Part shown: positions 1 to 12,650 of the stretch, one piece after another
Layout of the letters: every line of letters begins with the position of its first letter
Position numbering within the stretch: position 1 is the stretch's first letter
Assembly: GCA_014281115.1 (NCBI GenBank)
Contig: JACONQ010000009.1
Location: 62,001 to 126,000, forward strand
Direction of reading: 5' to 3'
Source of the DNA: Laburnicola sp. R22_1
Lineage: Eukaryota; Ascomycota; Dothideomycetes; Pleosporales; Didymosphaeriaceae
DNA length: 64,000 nt
Translations under genes and position numbers: made by a program
Notes under the pieces: model-generated
The model's database searches: none
What the model saw: only the letters and a program-made list of their open reading frames with translations
Told to the model about the DNA's origin: nothing

Positions 1-362
1 AATATTTCTTTTAGGTATTTCTCATCCGCGTTTTTGATTACCTACTCTAAGTGTTAGATTTGGACCGAAGCGGTAAGTACTCGAGCCGTGACAGGAAAAT
101 GCGGGGGTTCCCCACTTCGGTAATGCCGGCAACTAGATGGCATTCCAACCCGTCGCCAACCCGTTCGCAATGTTCAACCTTGACAAGTACATCCCGGGTG
201 CATATGCATTTCAATAGCTGGACTGCTGGAGTGGATCATTACGACTGCAGGAAATAGCGTAGCGGGTGACGAGCATAGACCTCGGAATTATCTACCACCG
301 GTAGTAGTGGCCTTTCGCCACCCGGAAGGACCCCGAGTTTTCGATCAGAAATTCTTTGTACG
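1..362. other. 5' flank of hydroxyacid dehydrogenase gene
   Basis: No convincing gene is seen here. The stretch ends at the start codon of the dehydrogenase and presumably holds its promoter and 5' UTR. Short open frames are unsupported. Confidence 0.4.
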
Positions 363-1385
363 ATGGCAGCACTTCGAGAGATAAAAACCGTCGTCTCCAC
401 CGTGCCGTGGGAGCTCGAAGAGATCGACATTATCCGCAAGGCGTTCCACCCAGCCGAGTTCATACAATGCGACAAGGACGACAACGACGCGATATCGGCG
501 GCGCTCAGTCGGGCCCAAGTTGCTGTCCTGGCCGGTGACATTGGCCCAGACATGTTATCGAACGCGCCGGAGCTGGTATGGATACATTGCGACCATGCTG
601 GACTCGACAAGTCGGCACGGCCTGAGGTGTTCGACAAGAGCCTCATCGTTACAAGCTCTGCAGGACGGTCAGCGCCGGCGCTTGCACAGCACGCCTTCTT
701 CTTCGCCCTTTCGTTCACGTACGACTCGAAGAACCTGCTGTCGCGGCAGGCAGCACATGAATGGCACGAAGGACGCGAAGAGTTGCGCTTACGAGGTGCC
801 CTCTGGGGCCGACGGCTGGGCATATTGGGATTCGGGAACACGGGCAGAGAAATGGCCGCGTTGGGGCGAGCTTTCGGGATGCACGTTACGGTATTGAAGA
901 GGATGAGGCCCGGAAGCGACGCTCAAGAATGTGCGCACGTGGACGTCATGCTGAGCAGCGAGGCTGGTGACGGTGTCGAGGGATTGCTTGGATGCGATGT
1001 CGTCATGTTGGCTGCTGGCCTCACAGACGAGACACACCACCTATTCGGCATGCCTCAATTTCAGCGAATGAAACCATCCTCTATTATCGTCAACATGGGT
1101 CGCGGCACCCTCATAGATGAGGAGGCTCTTGTGGAGGCATTGAAAACGGGCGAAATTGGAGGAGCAGGCCTTGATGTCTTCGAAGTAGAGCCACTGCCCA
1201 AGGATTCTCCATTATGGGACCTACCCAATGTACTCATTACCCCTCATTCGACGCCAGGAATGCCTAATCGAACCGCGCGCTCGATCGAGATCATATGCGC
1301 TAATGTTCAGCACGCGAAGAATGGACAGCCACTGCTGAATACGCTTCGACAAAGCGACATGTACACCAAAGGAAGAAAGAAATAG
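363..1385 (+). CDS. D-isomer-specific 2-hydroxyacid dehydrogenase
   Basis: A single-exon frame of 340 residues. The family is cytosolic NAD(P)H-dependent oxidoreductases that interconvert 2-oxoacids and D-2-hydroxyacids (glyoxylate/hydroxypyruvate reductase-like). Visible signatures: the Rossmann glycine motif GILGFGNTG near residue 152; the catalytic Arg segment NMGRGTLIDEEAL; the Glu segment DVFEVEPLP; and the catalytic His in ITPHSTPG close to the C-terminus. These occur in the order expected for the family, and the length of 320-350 residues is normal. The ATG at 363 opens the conserved N-terminal substrate domain. The stop lies only 37 bp from the stop of the convergent transcription factor. 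The exact substrate cannot be told from sequence. Confidence 0.92.
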   Translation: MAALREIKTVVSTVPWELEEIDIIRKAFHPAEFIQCDKDDNDAISAALSRAQVAVLAGDIGPDMLSNAPELVWIHCDHAGLDKSARPEVFDKSLIVTSSAGRSAPALAQHAFFFALSFTYDSKNLLSRQAAHEWHEGREELRLRGALWGRRLGILGFGNTGREMAALGRAFGMHVTVLKRMRPGSDAQECAHVDVMLSSEAGDGVEGLLGCDVVMLAAGLTDETHHLFGMPQFQRMKPSSIIVNMGRGTLIDEEALVEALKTGEIGGAGLDVFEVEPLPKDSPLWDLPNVLITPHSTPGMPNRTARSIEIICANVQHAKNGQPLLNTLRQSDMYTKGRKK

Positions 1386-1422
1386 AGGTTGTATTTCAAC
1401 AGAATTTATCAAACAATAAAAA

Positions 1423-4400
1423 TTATTGGTGCGAGGATGCCAAATGGAGAAGTCGGCCAATGGTGTAGTAGATACTGTCGCGGTGTTGTTGTCCTTCAGG
1501 TGAAGGTCGAGTAGCGCCGTCATCAGGACTAGCATATACTGGCAAGCTGTCGCCTGAGAGTGGTCCAGTATTTGTAAGTACTGCCTGTCCTACTCCGAAG
1601 CTGCCATTCACGTCGCCATCTAGGGGCTGACTAGCCTGCAGCATGCCAACGGAGTCCATGAATGTGTCATGGTGCTGTGACGCGTGGCCGCTCGCACCCA
1701 GCCCCAGCATGGAATCGAATGTTTGTTGCGCCATGTCCCCAAAAGAGACAAGGGGCCTGGAGCCCACAAGCATCTGAAAGTCGGAGACGAGTTCAGGAGA
1801 CGTAAACAGTGGGTCGTGTGGACTCGTGCAGGTAGACACATAGGGAAAGTCAAAGGCAGTATTTACGTTGAAAAAGTCCAAGTCCATCGGTGCAGTTGCC
1901 CCGGCACTAGATGGCTCGTGTAAGACTTGTGGTGTCCAAGCGGCTGGCGAAGGATCTGGTTGCGTGCTTTTCGAAAACCCCGCCTGTCCACAGGGACGAT
2001 TCTCGTGCGTTGTGATGCCGGACTGATCAAATTCTGCTAAGTAGCTGTGGCCCTCCTCTCGTTCTGGGTGTATCCAACTATTTTCCGTCATCGGATCTGG
2101 AGTCCGGGTAATGGTCATGTCATTACAATGAGGCTTCGTGTAATCATGAGTTTTACAGGTGGCCTGAGTCGAATCTTCCTCGCTGTGATTCTCTGCAAGG
2201 TTGGCTGAGCTTCTGTCTGGCTGCCTGGACGGTCGGGGCTGCCCTTGGTTCGCGCTTGTGTCAAGATTAGTTCAATGCTACGCTTCTCAAATGCTAGTAT
2301 TCTAGGACTTACCATAACATTGCCAGCAGTTGATTGCCAGCGTTTCTTATAAAGGTGGGCACGTGGGGCCGACCAGGGTGGCCCGCAGCTCGAAGCGCAA
2401 GCCGCAGGACAAGGTCACGCCTGTCACCAAAACGAAGAATAATGGCTCCTGCAAAGGGAAATATACTGGCCCGATGCGTCATGTGAATAGCCTGTGGGGT
2501 GTTGAGGGCTTCTTGGAAGATTCGGACGGCGATATCAAGAAGATGACGTTGGCGGTCTGCGGAATCACCGGACTGGGGTTGAGGCAGTTTCCCGGTGATT
2601 CGGGACGACAGGAGAAGTTGGCAGCTCAGTGCATCATGAAGTAGGTGCCAGCGTGTCCTAGGCGAAACATTTGCGTCACACCATCTTTTGATCCACCTCT
2701 GGGTATGATCCGTAACCCAAGCAAGGTCGGCTTCGAGCTGTAGATTGGAGAGGGCGGCAGCCTTTTCTGAAAATTCCAATCTTTTACAGACTTCTTTCTG
2801 TACGCCGACATCAGTACTGCATCGTTGTTGTATTTTAAAAGTTTACGCTAAACAGAGGTACGCACCTGAAAAAGATAGAGGTGATATAAGGCTGGCAAGC
2901 TCGAAGATGGATGGTCTGCACCTAGGCGTGTGATTTGCTCAACCTCGCCTTCTTCGAGATCGAAATATGACAAATCAACAGGCACGCGACCAGAAAAGGT
3001 GAAGAAACTTAGTAGTTAGCTCTACGTTTGATGTGGGTAGCGTTACCTATCTGTCTTACCGATATTCGTTTAGAACCATGAATGCTCGAGTCCGCAAATC
3101 ATTCCAATAACGCTCGTCGGCATTTTGATCATTTGCCCCGGCGGAGCCATTGCGAGGGAAGGAGCCGAGGCCGATTTCTGCCGCCATGCGTGGAATCATG
3201 GCGGACCGTAGCCATCTTTGCTCGTCGAGGCGTGTTCGCGAAGAGACACCGAACCGTGAAAGCAGCTGTAACATCATCAGAGCTATATTTTGGGATCCGA
3301 CTAATGCCGCAGACTGGGAAATTTGCTTACAATTTGAGCCTGGACAATCTCGATAGACCGCGCGCCCGTTGAATAGATGACCAAGTTCAGTTTCTCCACA
3401 TGAGCGTGGAGCTTCAGGGCCTCCGCAACCTGCTCATCTTTCGCATGAGGCAACGTTGCCAAGGCTATGGAGCCTAGCGCTAGAATGGTGGACATGAGCA
3501 GAGCAGACTTGGTCTGGACAATGTCGGTCGTGTGTACTGCTGGGTCAAGCATAGCCCATTGAGGATGTACCTTGTCGAAGAAACTAGAGAAAAGCGGCCT
3601 ATAAGCATATTTGCACAGCTCCATAAAGGTAGAAGTACTTACGCATCAAAAAGTTCCTGGGCCCGAGTTTTGGTAATGAGACGCCTCTGGAGAGCGTCTA
3701 ACCCTGGCGCAACGTCTCGTTTAGAGCCTCGTAGGCCATACTCGAAGTACCTTGTCATCTCACTTACCACGCCCGAAAGAGCCTGTGGAGTCCAATTTTC
3801 CAGCAGTTGAGCATCCTCGGGTGGCAGCTGCGTTGTTGGTAGAGCAAGCACCCGTCTGGATCTTTTGGCTTCTTCATCGAGGGTCCAGCCTTGCTTCGCA
3901 ATGTTTATTATGGATGGTAGAAGATCTTGGAAGCCACTGGTAATTTTTCGAGAGTCACCGGGTTCTTTTTCTTGCCCAACGGGGAACTGTTCTCCCAGGA
4001 AACGCATGAGCTTCCTTGTCAAGGCCCTAGAGTTACCCTGCAAGTCTTGGTCGAGGCTTTTCATCAAATTGTGCGGATCGAGAGGCGTGATGGTTCCTGG
4101 AGTCCGTGCCGGGGGATGGTCGTTGTCGAGCACATCTTCTGGGAGGGTGGTACATTGGGATTGAACAGGAGCGGCAGATTCTGTAGTCTCTGCGAGCGAA
4201 GCAGATGGTCCAGCATCACTCCTGTCGGTCTCTGATGACTCGGCTGTCTCTTGGGGGCGCTTCAGCATCTGCCCCAGGGTGCGGCGGCTGAAACACGTAT
4301 CTCAGCCCACGAAGCGATGCTAGCATTAAAGCGTCCTACTCACTTTTTACTGCCCTTCATTCGACCGCAGCGACTTTCAGGAACTAAACAAGCAATGGAC

Positions 4401-4723
4401 GCATCGGCGCATCGCGAGCATGGAGGAGAAAATGGATTGACGTCGCATTTGGTTTTGGCCTGACCACACCATTTTGAGACAATCTGTGTGTAGAGGTATG
4501 GAGAGGACCGCTTACTGTTCGACATCTATCGTGCAGTCACATAGTGAGAAATGAACCGACTAAGTAACGGCCCGAGAGTTGGCTGTGGGTGGAATGATGC
4601 GACTTACGCTTGACAAGCAATAGTGGAGCGTCGTTTGACGCCCTCGTTCGGTTCCTCGAGCGCAGCATCTCGCGTGCGCTTCTGAGAGACGGAGAATTGC
4701 GCCGCAGGATCTAGGAGAGACAT
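1423..4723 (-). CDS. Zn2Cys6 fungal transcription factor, nine exons
   Basis: Nuclear DNA-binding regulator. I place exons (minus strand) at 4723-4608, 4525-4516, 4459-4344, 4287-3643, 3598-3331, 3265-3060, 3007-2866, 2797-2313 and 2254-1423. All introns are canonical GT-AG, 44-82 nt, and phases agree throughout, giving about 939 residues. The N-terminal binuclear cluster reads C-x2-C-x6-C followed by PPCSRC and a last Cys, then a basic GRMKGSKNRRTL linker. Its first and second cysteines lie on different exons, with the 10-nt exon 2 supplying the second Cys. The middle part (EIVQAQILLSRFGV, MIPRMAAEIGLG, a later LYHLYLFQ segment) resembles the fungal transcription-factor homology region. The C-terminal part is low-complexity and likely activating. 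The start lies only about 137 bp from the AT-rich island. Targets are unknown. Confidence 0.85.
4516..4525 (-). other. 10-nt microexon in the zinc cluster
   Basis: Between intron 4526-4607 (GTAAGT...GATAG) and intron 4460-4515 (GTAAGC...GTCAG) lie ten bases. They complete an Ala codon and encode Cys-Arg-Thr. Including them yields an exact C-x2-C-x6-C zinc cluster; skipping them puts the joint out of frame or loses the second Cys. Confidence 0.7.
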
Positions 4724-4862
4724 GATGGTATCAACAGAAGGTGAAGCAACATTGTTATTGTTGTAGCAAGAGGGTCAGACGGGTCGTGTCACTGTCAAGC
4801 ACACGAGACCGCGGGCCATGGGTTTAGTACGGCGCTAATCGCGTGAAAACCGGCAGTTAACA
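4724..4862. promoter_or_regulatory. Short upstream region of transcription factor
   Basis: About 137 bp of ordinary composition separate the start codon of the zinc-cluster gene from the abrupt AT-rich boundary. Any core promoter must lie here or inside the AT island. No clear TATA box was identified. Confidence 0.35.
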
Positions 4863-7640
4863 TACAACTAAGGTTTTTTTATTACACTTAAAATATACTA
4901 AGCGTAAACCCCTTATAATTTATTCTTTAAATATTACTATATACTATAAGGTCTATACTATTTTTCTTTCTAAATTAATATATAACTTTTAGCTATAAGT
5001 ATTTAATTATAAAATTTATTAGGCTTTTAATATATATAAGTTTAGAGTTACTTTACTAATTTTTTTAATTTTCTTTTAGTTTAAAATTAAAGAAAATTAA
5101 AATAAAAACTTATACTAGAATTTTTTTAGTAAATATAAATATTTAAAATATTTATATAGCTATATATATATTTATATATACTTATATTATTAGTTTATTA
5201 AAAAAATTTTAAATTTTTTTAGTTTAAGATTAAAATAAATTAAAATAAAAAGTTATTATATACTATATATAGTATCTAATTTTAATTAAAGACTAATTTT
5301 AAATACTATTTAATAATATAATAATAGTTTAAATTTACTTATACTCTATTTATATTTTATATGCTTTTAATTTATATAAAGTTTATTTAGAGTATATATA
5401 GTATATTTAGCTTATTATTATTATTATTATTATTAATTATTTATACTTATATAGTAGATAAGCTAACTTAATAGTGATAATAGTAATAATAGTTAAAAAA
5501 ACTTTATAAATTTATATTTTACTTTTACTACTATATAGTTTATTAATAAATATTTAATTTTTTTATATTCTCTACTAGATAATTTTACTACTAATAAAAA
5601 GTAATTATATTTACTAGAGAAGAAGTTTAATCTTATAATTTTTTATAAACTAAATAAACTACTAATTTAATTAGTATACTAAAACTACCTTATAAATAGT
5701 TAAGTATACTTACTTTTTATACTAAATAAGTATTTAAATAAAATACAACTCTAGTATAGTTATTTTAATAGCCTTTTTAATAGTAATAATATAAATCTTT
5801 AGTATATACTTTTTAATAATAGTAAGTACTTTTTTAAAAATAATATTAATACCTAAATAAATAGTAGAGTATAGGTATAGAAAGATAATAGTAAAAGATT
5901 TATTAAGAATAATTTTAATATAGTAATAGAATAATAGTATATTTAGTATATATTACTTTTATTTTACTATTATAAGTATAATAGTATATACTTATTAATA
6001 TATTAATATATATTATTTATAATAATTAAAATAATAGTTTATAACTTAGAATAGTAAAAGAAAAATAGTTTATAGTATAATTATACTAAAGTTATATTTT
6101 TCTAAAGTTTTAAGTAGTTGTTTTATAAAATATTTACTTATAAAAGTCTTATACTAAGACTACTAAGTAGAAGGCTTTACTTTTTTATTATATTATTGAA
6201 AATAAAAGTCTTTATTATTTTACTTTTGAATAGATAAAATAATACTATATACTTATATACTTATATATACTCTAAATACTTTAGTAATATTTATTTTTAT
6301 ATATAATTAGTATTAAGTATATAATATTTTTTTATAACTAAAAGGTTTTTAATAAAAATATTATAATAATAGTAGATATTTCATTTACTATTATATATAT
6401 AGAAAAGAGTTTTAAAATAGTACTAATAAAAAGAGTTAAATTAAGTATATAATAAGGTAGTTAATACTACCTTAAAATACTTTTATATTAATAATAGTAA
6501 AAAAATAACTACTATTATTATAATATATGGCGTTAAATTAACTATATAGAGGTAGTATAATAAAGGCTTTTATTTTAAATAATATAATAAAAATAGTAGA
6601 GCGTTTTACTTAGTAATTAAAAAGAGTATAAAACTGGTAATTATAAAAAAAAGCGTGTTTGAACTACTAAGCGAGCTTGGCAGTCTTAGCGCGCATAGCT
6701 TCTATATATAAAGTTAATTTATAAAGAGGCTATGGTTAAAACTTTAGAGAAATTTTTTTATAATATATTTATTAGAAACCTCTTAGTTATAAATAAAATA
6801 AAATATATAATATATTATTATAATATACAACAGTTTGTGTCTACCTTTCTATTAGTTATTTACTATTATCTTTTTTTACACTCTAATAGCGCCTTTTACC
6901 TTATAAAAGCCGTCTTTTCTAGTTAGTGTTAGCATATAGTTAGCGTAAGGCCTATGCTTTATACTACCTACTATATAAATAAGGGCCCTCTAGATTCTTT
7001 TCTTATTTTCTATTTTAGTATAGTCTTAATTTAGTTATTTCTTTTAACTATACTAGCTATTTCTAAAAGGTTTACCCTATAAGGTTATATACCGCTTTTA
7101 TATTATACTAAGATTAATATTTTCTTTAGCTATAAATAGTAATATAATATTTACTTTTTTCTTAAAATACTATCTATAAGTAGTTAAATTAGTAAAAGTT
7201 TTACCTTATTAGTTACTAGAAAGAATTCTTAGCACTAGGAAGTTTATATTTTACTACTCTAAAGTCTATTAAAAAAGGCTACTTTTAAGTTTTTTTCTAC
7301 TTATTATATAAGAGTAGAAACTTTATTAGTTACTAAAAATAATTTTTAGTACTAGGAAGTTTGTACTTTACTACTCTAAGGTTTATTAAAAAAGGTTACT
7401 TTTAAGTTTCTTCTTTACTTATTATATAAGAGTATAAACTTTATTAGTTACTAAAAATATTTTCAGCGCTAAAGAGTTTATATTTTACTATTCTAAGGTT
7501 TATTAAAAAGGCTACTTCTAAATTTCTTCTCTACTTATTATATAAGAGTAGAAACTTTATTAGTTACTAATTATACTAAATAGTTATTATACTACACTAA
7601 GGTTTATTAAAAAAGGCTACCTTTAAAATTATAATATTTT
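4863..7640. repeat. AT-rich RIP-decayed island
   Basis: Composition falls abruptly to roughly 80% or more A+T, with strings of TA, TTA and AAT and almost no CpG or CpA. No frame of useful length has recognisable protein similarity. This is the pattern expected for repeats heavily mutated by RIP (CpA to TpA on both strands). The original element cannot be named from sequence. Confidence 0.75.
7211..7610. repeat. About 117-bp tandem repeat, 3-4 copies
   Basis: The words AGTTACTA, CTAGGAAGTTT (or a variant), ACTACTCTAAGGTTTATTAAA and TTATATAAGAGTA recur in the same order starting at 7211, 7328, 7446 and 7562, a period of 116-118 bp. The last copy is partial and more diverged. The repeat lies inside the RIP island and could derive from an LTR or untranslated region of a decayed element. 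Confidence 0.65.
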
Positions 7641-10600
7641 AAAAATAAATAATAATTAATAATTAATAAATAGTAACTACTACGCTATACCCTATTAAAC
7701 TAACTTCTCTAATAACTATTTTCTAGTGTTATTATAGTAATAGTATAAGGCATAAAGCTAGAAAAATTAGAGTTAGACTATAGTAGTTATAAGGGAGCAA
7801 TCGGGCTTAATTGTTAAACAGGTTAAATTGCTATAATAAGGATACTAGGTGCCGCATACTACCTGTGTAGTAGTAGTCCTAAGGGCGCGCTAGTACTACC
7901 TAATCGGGACTAGCGCGTGGGGCCGAATTAATATTAGGCTAACTGGGTTGGATTAACATTGGGTCGACTAGAGATCTAATGGACTAATGCGTGGCAATCC
8001 CTAACATTACCCTCCCCTCTAAAAGCCTTAGCTCCGGCGAGGCAAACTAAGAAAAACCATACTAGAGACGCTAATTGTGTGGCTTAACAAATATTGTAAA
8101 CTATTATAATTTATTATAAACTATTATAGACTATTTAAGACTATTTAAGACTATTTAGAAACATTATAATAAGTAAAATAACTATTAGATAATCTTTTCT
8201 AGTACACAAGCTAGTAAAGTGAGCGCCCTACTACTGTGCATTATAGTGGTTACGTCTAATAAGACGACCTAGGCGTCTCCTTAGGTATAGCCTAGAGAGA
8301 GGCCTGTTACCCAAAAAGGTTATCTAAAACAGCCAGTTAGTGGGCGCTCCACATGCCTGTCCTGGCAGTCTTATAGCATAATATTGTGTTAAGAGGTATC
8401 TTAATCTTACGCATGCGCGTACGTAAGGGCCAGAAGCTTAGGGTCCCTAACTCTATTATTCTAGAAGTATATAACTATAAGATTCTTGTATAACGCCAAA
8501 TCTTTATATAGGGTATATAGGCTAGGTTTCCTATTATTATCTCTATAATATGCTTTAACAGCTTTCTCGTAACTTAATATATCTATATAGAGCTGCCACT
8601 TAGAGTTAGTATTCTACTTAGAAGAGTTTTTATACTAGACTCTATATATAAGTAGCCTCTTGTCGCCTATTAAAGGATTCTTATAGCAATAGTTAACCTT
8701 GCTATTAATTATAAAGTTAACGTAGTAGTTCTGCAACTCTACTAGTAGGGTAATAGGCGCATCTATTGCGACTATTCCCTCCTTATTAGAAAGCTAGACA
8801 GCCTTAGAGGCGTTATATAATAGCCAGATATAAAACTATAGGTGTATATTATAGTAACTTATAGGAAGCTCTAACTAGTATGTATAGTTGCGAAAGACCT
8901 CTGCGATAGGAAACAGTCCTAAATTCTTAATGTCTAGACCTTTGTTAGGACAGAGGGACAGAATATTACGCGCGTCTAAATAAATAATATCCCTAATAGT
9001 ATATGCTAGTGCGGGTTATCGATCCTTATTTGCGTAAAACTCTATTTTTAATTAGGCCTAGGCTAGATTTTTATTTATAAAGCGCATAATGTCTTTAATG
9101 TAATAAATTATCTACTAGGCGTCCTTACGTTACAACTTCTTATAATAGTCTATTACTATAACTAGGGTAATAGATTTAAAGCCCTATTACGGCAAGTAGC
9201 CCTTAGTTATAAGTAATGGCGCGACTTTAGTAGATACGCTTTCTTTGTAATTTGTAGCGAGTTACGTAATAGGCAACTAGTTAACCTAATTATTATGTGT
9301 ATAATTGATATAATAATGCAAATACGCCTTTAGAACAGCATTTATAATTTCTATCTACCTATTACCCTTTGGATAAAAAGCTATTGTAAGCGCGGGTTGT
9401 GTATCTACCTGTCTATAGAGCTCCCTCTAAAAGTAGGACGTAAACTAGGCGCTGTAATTAGAGATAATAGTGTTAGGAAACTCCTCCTCGTGCTATATAT
9501 ACTTAATAAAGGCTCTAACAATAATCTTAATATCTAGCAATAAAAGCGCAATATACTTGTGTTACTTAGATAGGCGGTTAACCACCACTATAATATAATA
9601 ATAGGTAACTTCGCTGCGCGTGCAATCTAGCAATAGAGTAATAAAATTAATAGAGATATCTTTCTAGAAACGCTTTGGCACTGGCAGTGGGCAAAGGAGT
9701 CCTTGTTTCTATTCTTTAAATAGCTTTAAGTAGTAGTAGATGACATAATTGCGTGTATAATAAGCAACCATATCTATTATGCCAGGCTAGTAATAGTGCT
9801 AGCTAACCTTATAGTACGTTCCTCTTTTCTCTACGTGTCCTGCCCCTGGGAGTTTATAACACAACTATATAATGTCTATATAAAGAACGTTATTAAAGGG
9901 GACAAAAATCTGTTTCTAGAAAAACACTAAACTATTAGTAATATTATAGTCTTATAATTTCACCTTAACGTTATAGTTATGTATTACCGCTACTAGAAGA
10001 TATTATATGCCCTATTGCTTTACCGCGACAATTTGTTGCAGAATAGGATTCCTAGTAGTTGCCTATTTCAACTAGTCTATTATACTAATATGACTCTATA
10101 TAGAGGGATCCTTACTTAGCAACTCCGCCTATCCTGGCAAAGTGGCCTCGCGACTCTTTAGAGGGCCGTCGTCGACTATCCTATCTTTAATAGGTCCCTT
10201 CTTACTAAGATAGTATAATCTTATAGCGAGACTAACTACTAACTCCTTTATTCGCACTAGTATTTATGCGAGGTAAGTAGCGTGCAACACTTCTTTGGCG
10301 GAACACTCTATAAGCAGTGTAACTATCTTTAAGATAGGTTTAAATATAACTACTAGTAGGGTAGGTTTAACACAGTTAGGCGTAAGAATTATTTGCGCTT
10401 AGTATTAAAGATAATTATCTAGTACGTTGCGTGGTAAGTTACCTAGACGATAGGTAAGAGAATTAGGCTTTTTACTCTGCCTGCCTAGCTGGTAAGTAAT
10501 TTTAAAGTTAAACTTAGAGAGAAATTCCGCCCAGCGAGCCTAATAACAGTTTAACTATTTTGTAGTTATAAACCACTCTAGTGCTTTGTAGTCTATTATT

Positions 10601-12650
10601 ATATTAATAAGTAACCTATTAGATAGCTTAGGTCGCCAGTTATTAAAAGCCTTAATAATTATAAGAAGTTTCTTATTGTAAATTACGTAGTTGCACTCCA
10701 CTAGTATTACTTTTATAGACATAAAGGTAATAGAACGTAGGGCGCCCTTATACATCTAATATAACACTACGGCGACAACAAAGTCTAACGCGTCTGTCTT
10801 AACCCACATCTCTAGGTTTAGGTTAAAATGTGCTAGGATTAGGGCTATTGTGAACGCGTTCTTAAGCTGCTTAAATGCTTTGGCGGCGGGGCCTTACGGG
10901 TTAAGAGGGAACTCCGCAGAAGCCTTTTTGCGGGTTAGGTCTATTAGCGCTCTTACTAAGCTTAAGTAGCTAATAATAAATCGCCTATAAAAGTTCGCAA
11001 ATCCTAGAAACAACTACACCTTACGCACATTAGTAGGGAGCTGCTATTTAGTTATAACACGGATCTTGGCGAGATCTATCTTAATACTATTAATAGTAAG
11101 GATAAGTCCTAGGTATTTAATCTTCTTAATCGCGAACTCGCACTTGTTAATATTAAGATACAGCCCAGTCTTTTTTAAGCGTTAATAGACTCTGCGAATA
11201 TAGTTCTTGTGTTTAACTAACGTCTTACTAAAGACTAGGACGTTATTAATATATGCTAAATAAAATTTATCTAGATATTCCTATAGCGTCTTATTAATAT
11301 AAGACTAGAAAGTCGCTAGTACGTTGCATAATCTAAAAGGCATAATAAGGTATTTAAACAACCCATACTATATTGCAAAGGCGGTTTTATATTTGTCTTT
11401 ATCCTTAATACGCACCTTATAGAAGACTGTAATAACGTTAAGAACACTAAACCATTGCACCCCAGATAGTTAGAAGAGCGTCTTATAGATATTAGGTGGC
11501 GCGTTCTTATTTTTTACTATAGCGGCGTTTAGCTAATAGTAATTAATATAAATACATAGGCCTCTATTAGGCTTCTTAATAACTAGCACTAGAGCTGTAA
11601 AATCTAAAGTGCTGTGTTGTATCTTACCTATACTAAGCTTTTTATTAACGTACACCTTTACTACCAGAGCCTTCTTTTTACTTATACTATATAGCTGGGT
11701 AGTGGGGTGCTTTGTCCCAGGTTCTAAGTTAATCTCATAGTCTACCCCAGGCTAATAAGGCAGAAGCTAGTCTTCTAGCACTATAAAAGCCCCCTCCTTG
11801 TCCTAAAGCCAGGCAGGTAGTAACTTTAGTATCTTCTTTTTTGTCTTATTAGGTTAATTTATCTTCTGATAAAACTTGTTAAAGTCTTTTTAAGTTAAAG
11901 CTATAAGATTAACACAAAATAGCTGCGTAAACATAGCCTTAATATTAGTAGCGTTATCTAACTTACTCTTATTATTAACCCTACTAAGCTCCTTAAGTCG
12001 CTGTATATGTTCGAGATATAGTTAGGTAGCGTAATAGTTAGCCTTAAGGGCCATAAGCAAAGCGGCGTACCTAGAGACAACTTTAATATATATTCTAGTA
12101 TATATACAACTATTATTAATAACCCTTACTAGTAATAATAACTAGAAGCCCTTTTATATAGCAGTTATTTATACAATAGGGCTTATTAAAGGTTATAGTC
12201 TTGTCTTTCTAATTAATATTTAGGTTGTGGGCACTTAACTATAATATGCTAAAGATAATATTGTATCCTAATATATTAATAATATATACCAACTTCTTAG
12301 AGAAGTAGTCCCTATAATATATAGGCAATACTATCGCCTTTGTAAGTACTTATTTTATAACGCTATTGCTAAGACGTAGGCAGATAGGCTTCTTAAGCAA
12401 GACTATATAAAGTCTATAATAAGCAACGCAGTTTTTACTCACGCACGTGTTTGTTGCGCCCAAATTTATAAGACTATTAATAGTAATTCTGCCTCTATTA
12501 GCAGTCTAGAGCTAACACTTAAAGATAAATTGTGCCCTATATATTAGTAGTGTGTTCTTGTTAAGCGAGTTTGCGCGGAGTTTAATAACCTTCTAGGGCT
12601 ATAATAACTATTAAGTTAGCCATAGCTCTAGCTCTTTAATCTTGCGTAAA
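7641..12650 (-). mobile_element. RIP-degraded Ty3/gypsy retrotransposon, truncated
   Basis: Read on the minus strand, gypsy pol motifs appear in canonical order, each broken by many stops. Protease is near 12460 (INLGATNT in place of a D-S/T-G motif). Reverse transcriptase is near 11230-11290 (LAYINNVLVFSKT in place of the YxDD box). RNase H is at 10755-10555 (ECNYVIYNKKLL, DYKALEWF). Integrase is near 9360-9480 (IISNYSAQF-like block, TIAFYPKGN). A purine tract at 8007-8020 is followed at 8006 by TGTTAGGG, the likely start of the 3' LTR; the outer LTR end is not resolved. Gag and the 5' LTR are not recognised; the RIP-type composition stops at about 12650. The element is inactive. Confidence 0.8.

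Noticed and set aside
3314..3330. 17-nt intron (GTAAGC...CCCAG) in the transcription factor
   Set aside because: Too short; a 65-nt intron from the same donor to the acceptor at 3266 keeps the frame and the family motif.
4460..4607. Single 138-nt intron with non-canonical TG acceptor in the zinc-cluster gene
   Set aside because: The microexon model uses only canonical sites and gives the expected motif, so it is preferred.
6732..6926. 64-codon ORF in the AT-rich island
   Set aside because: Composition-driven Ile/Tyr/Phe/Leu string; no similarity or context.
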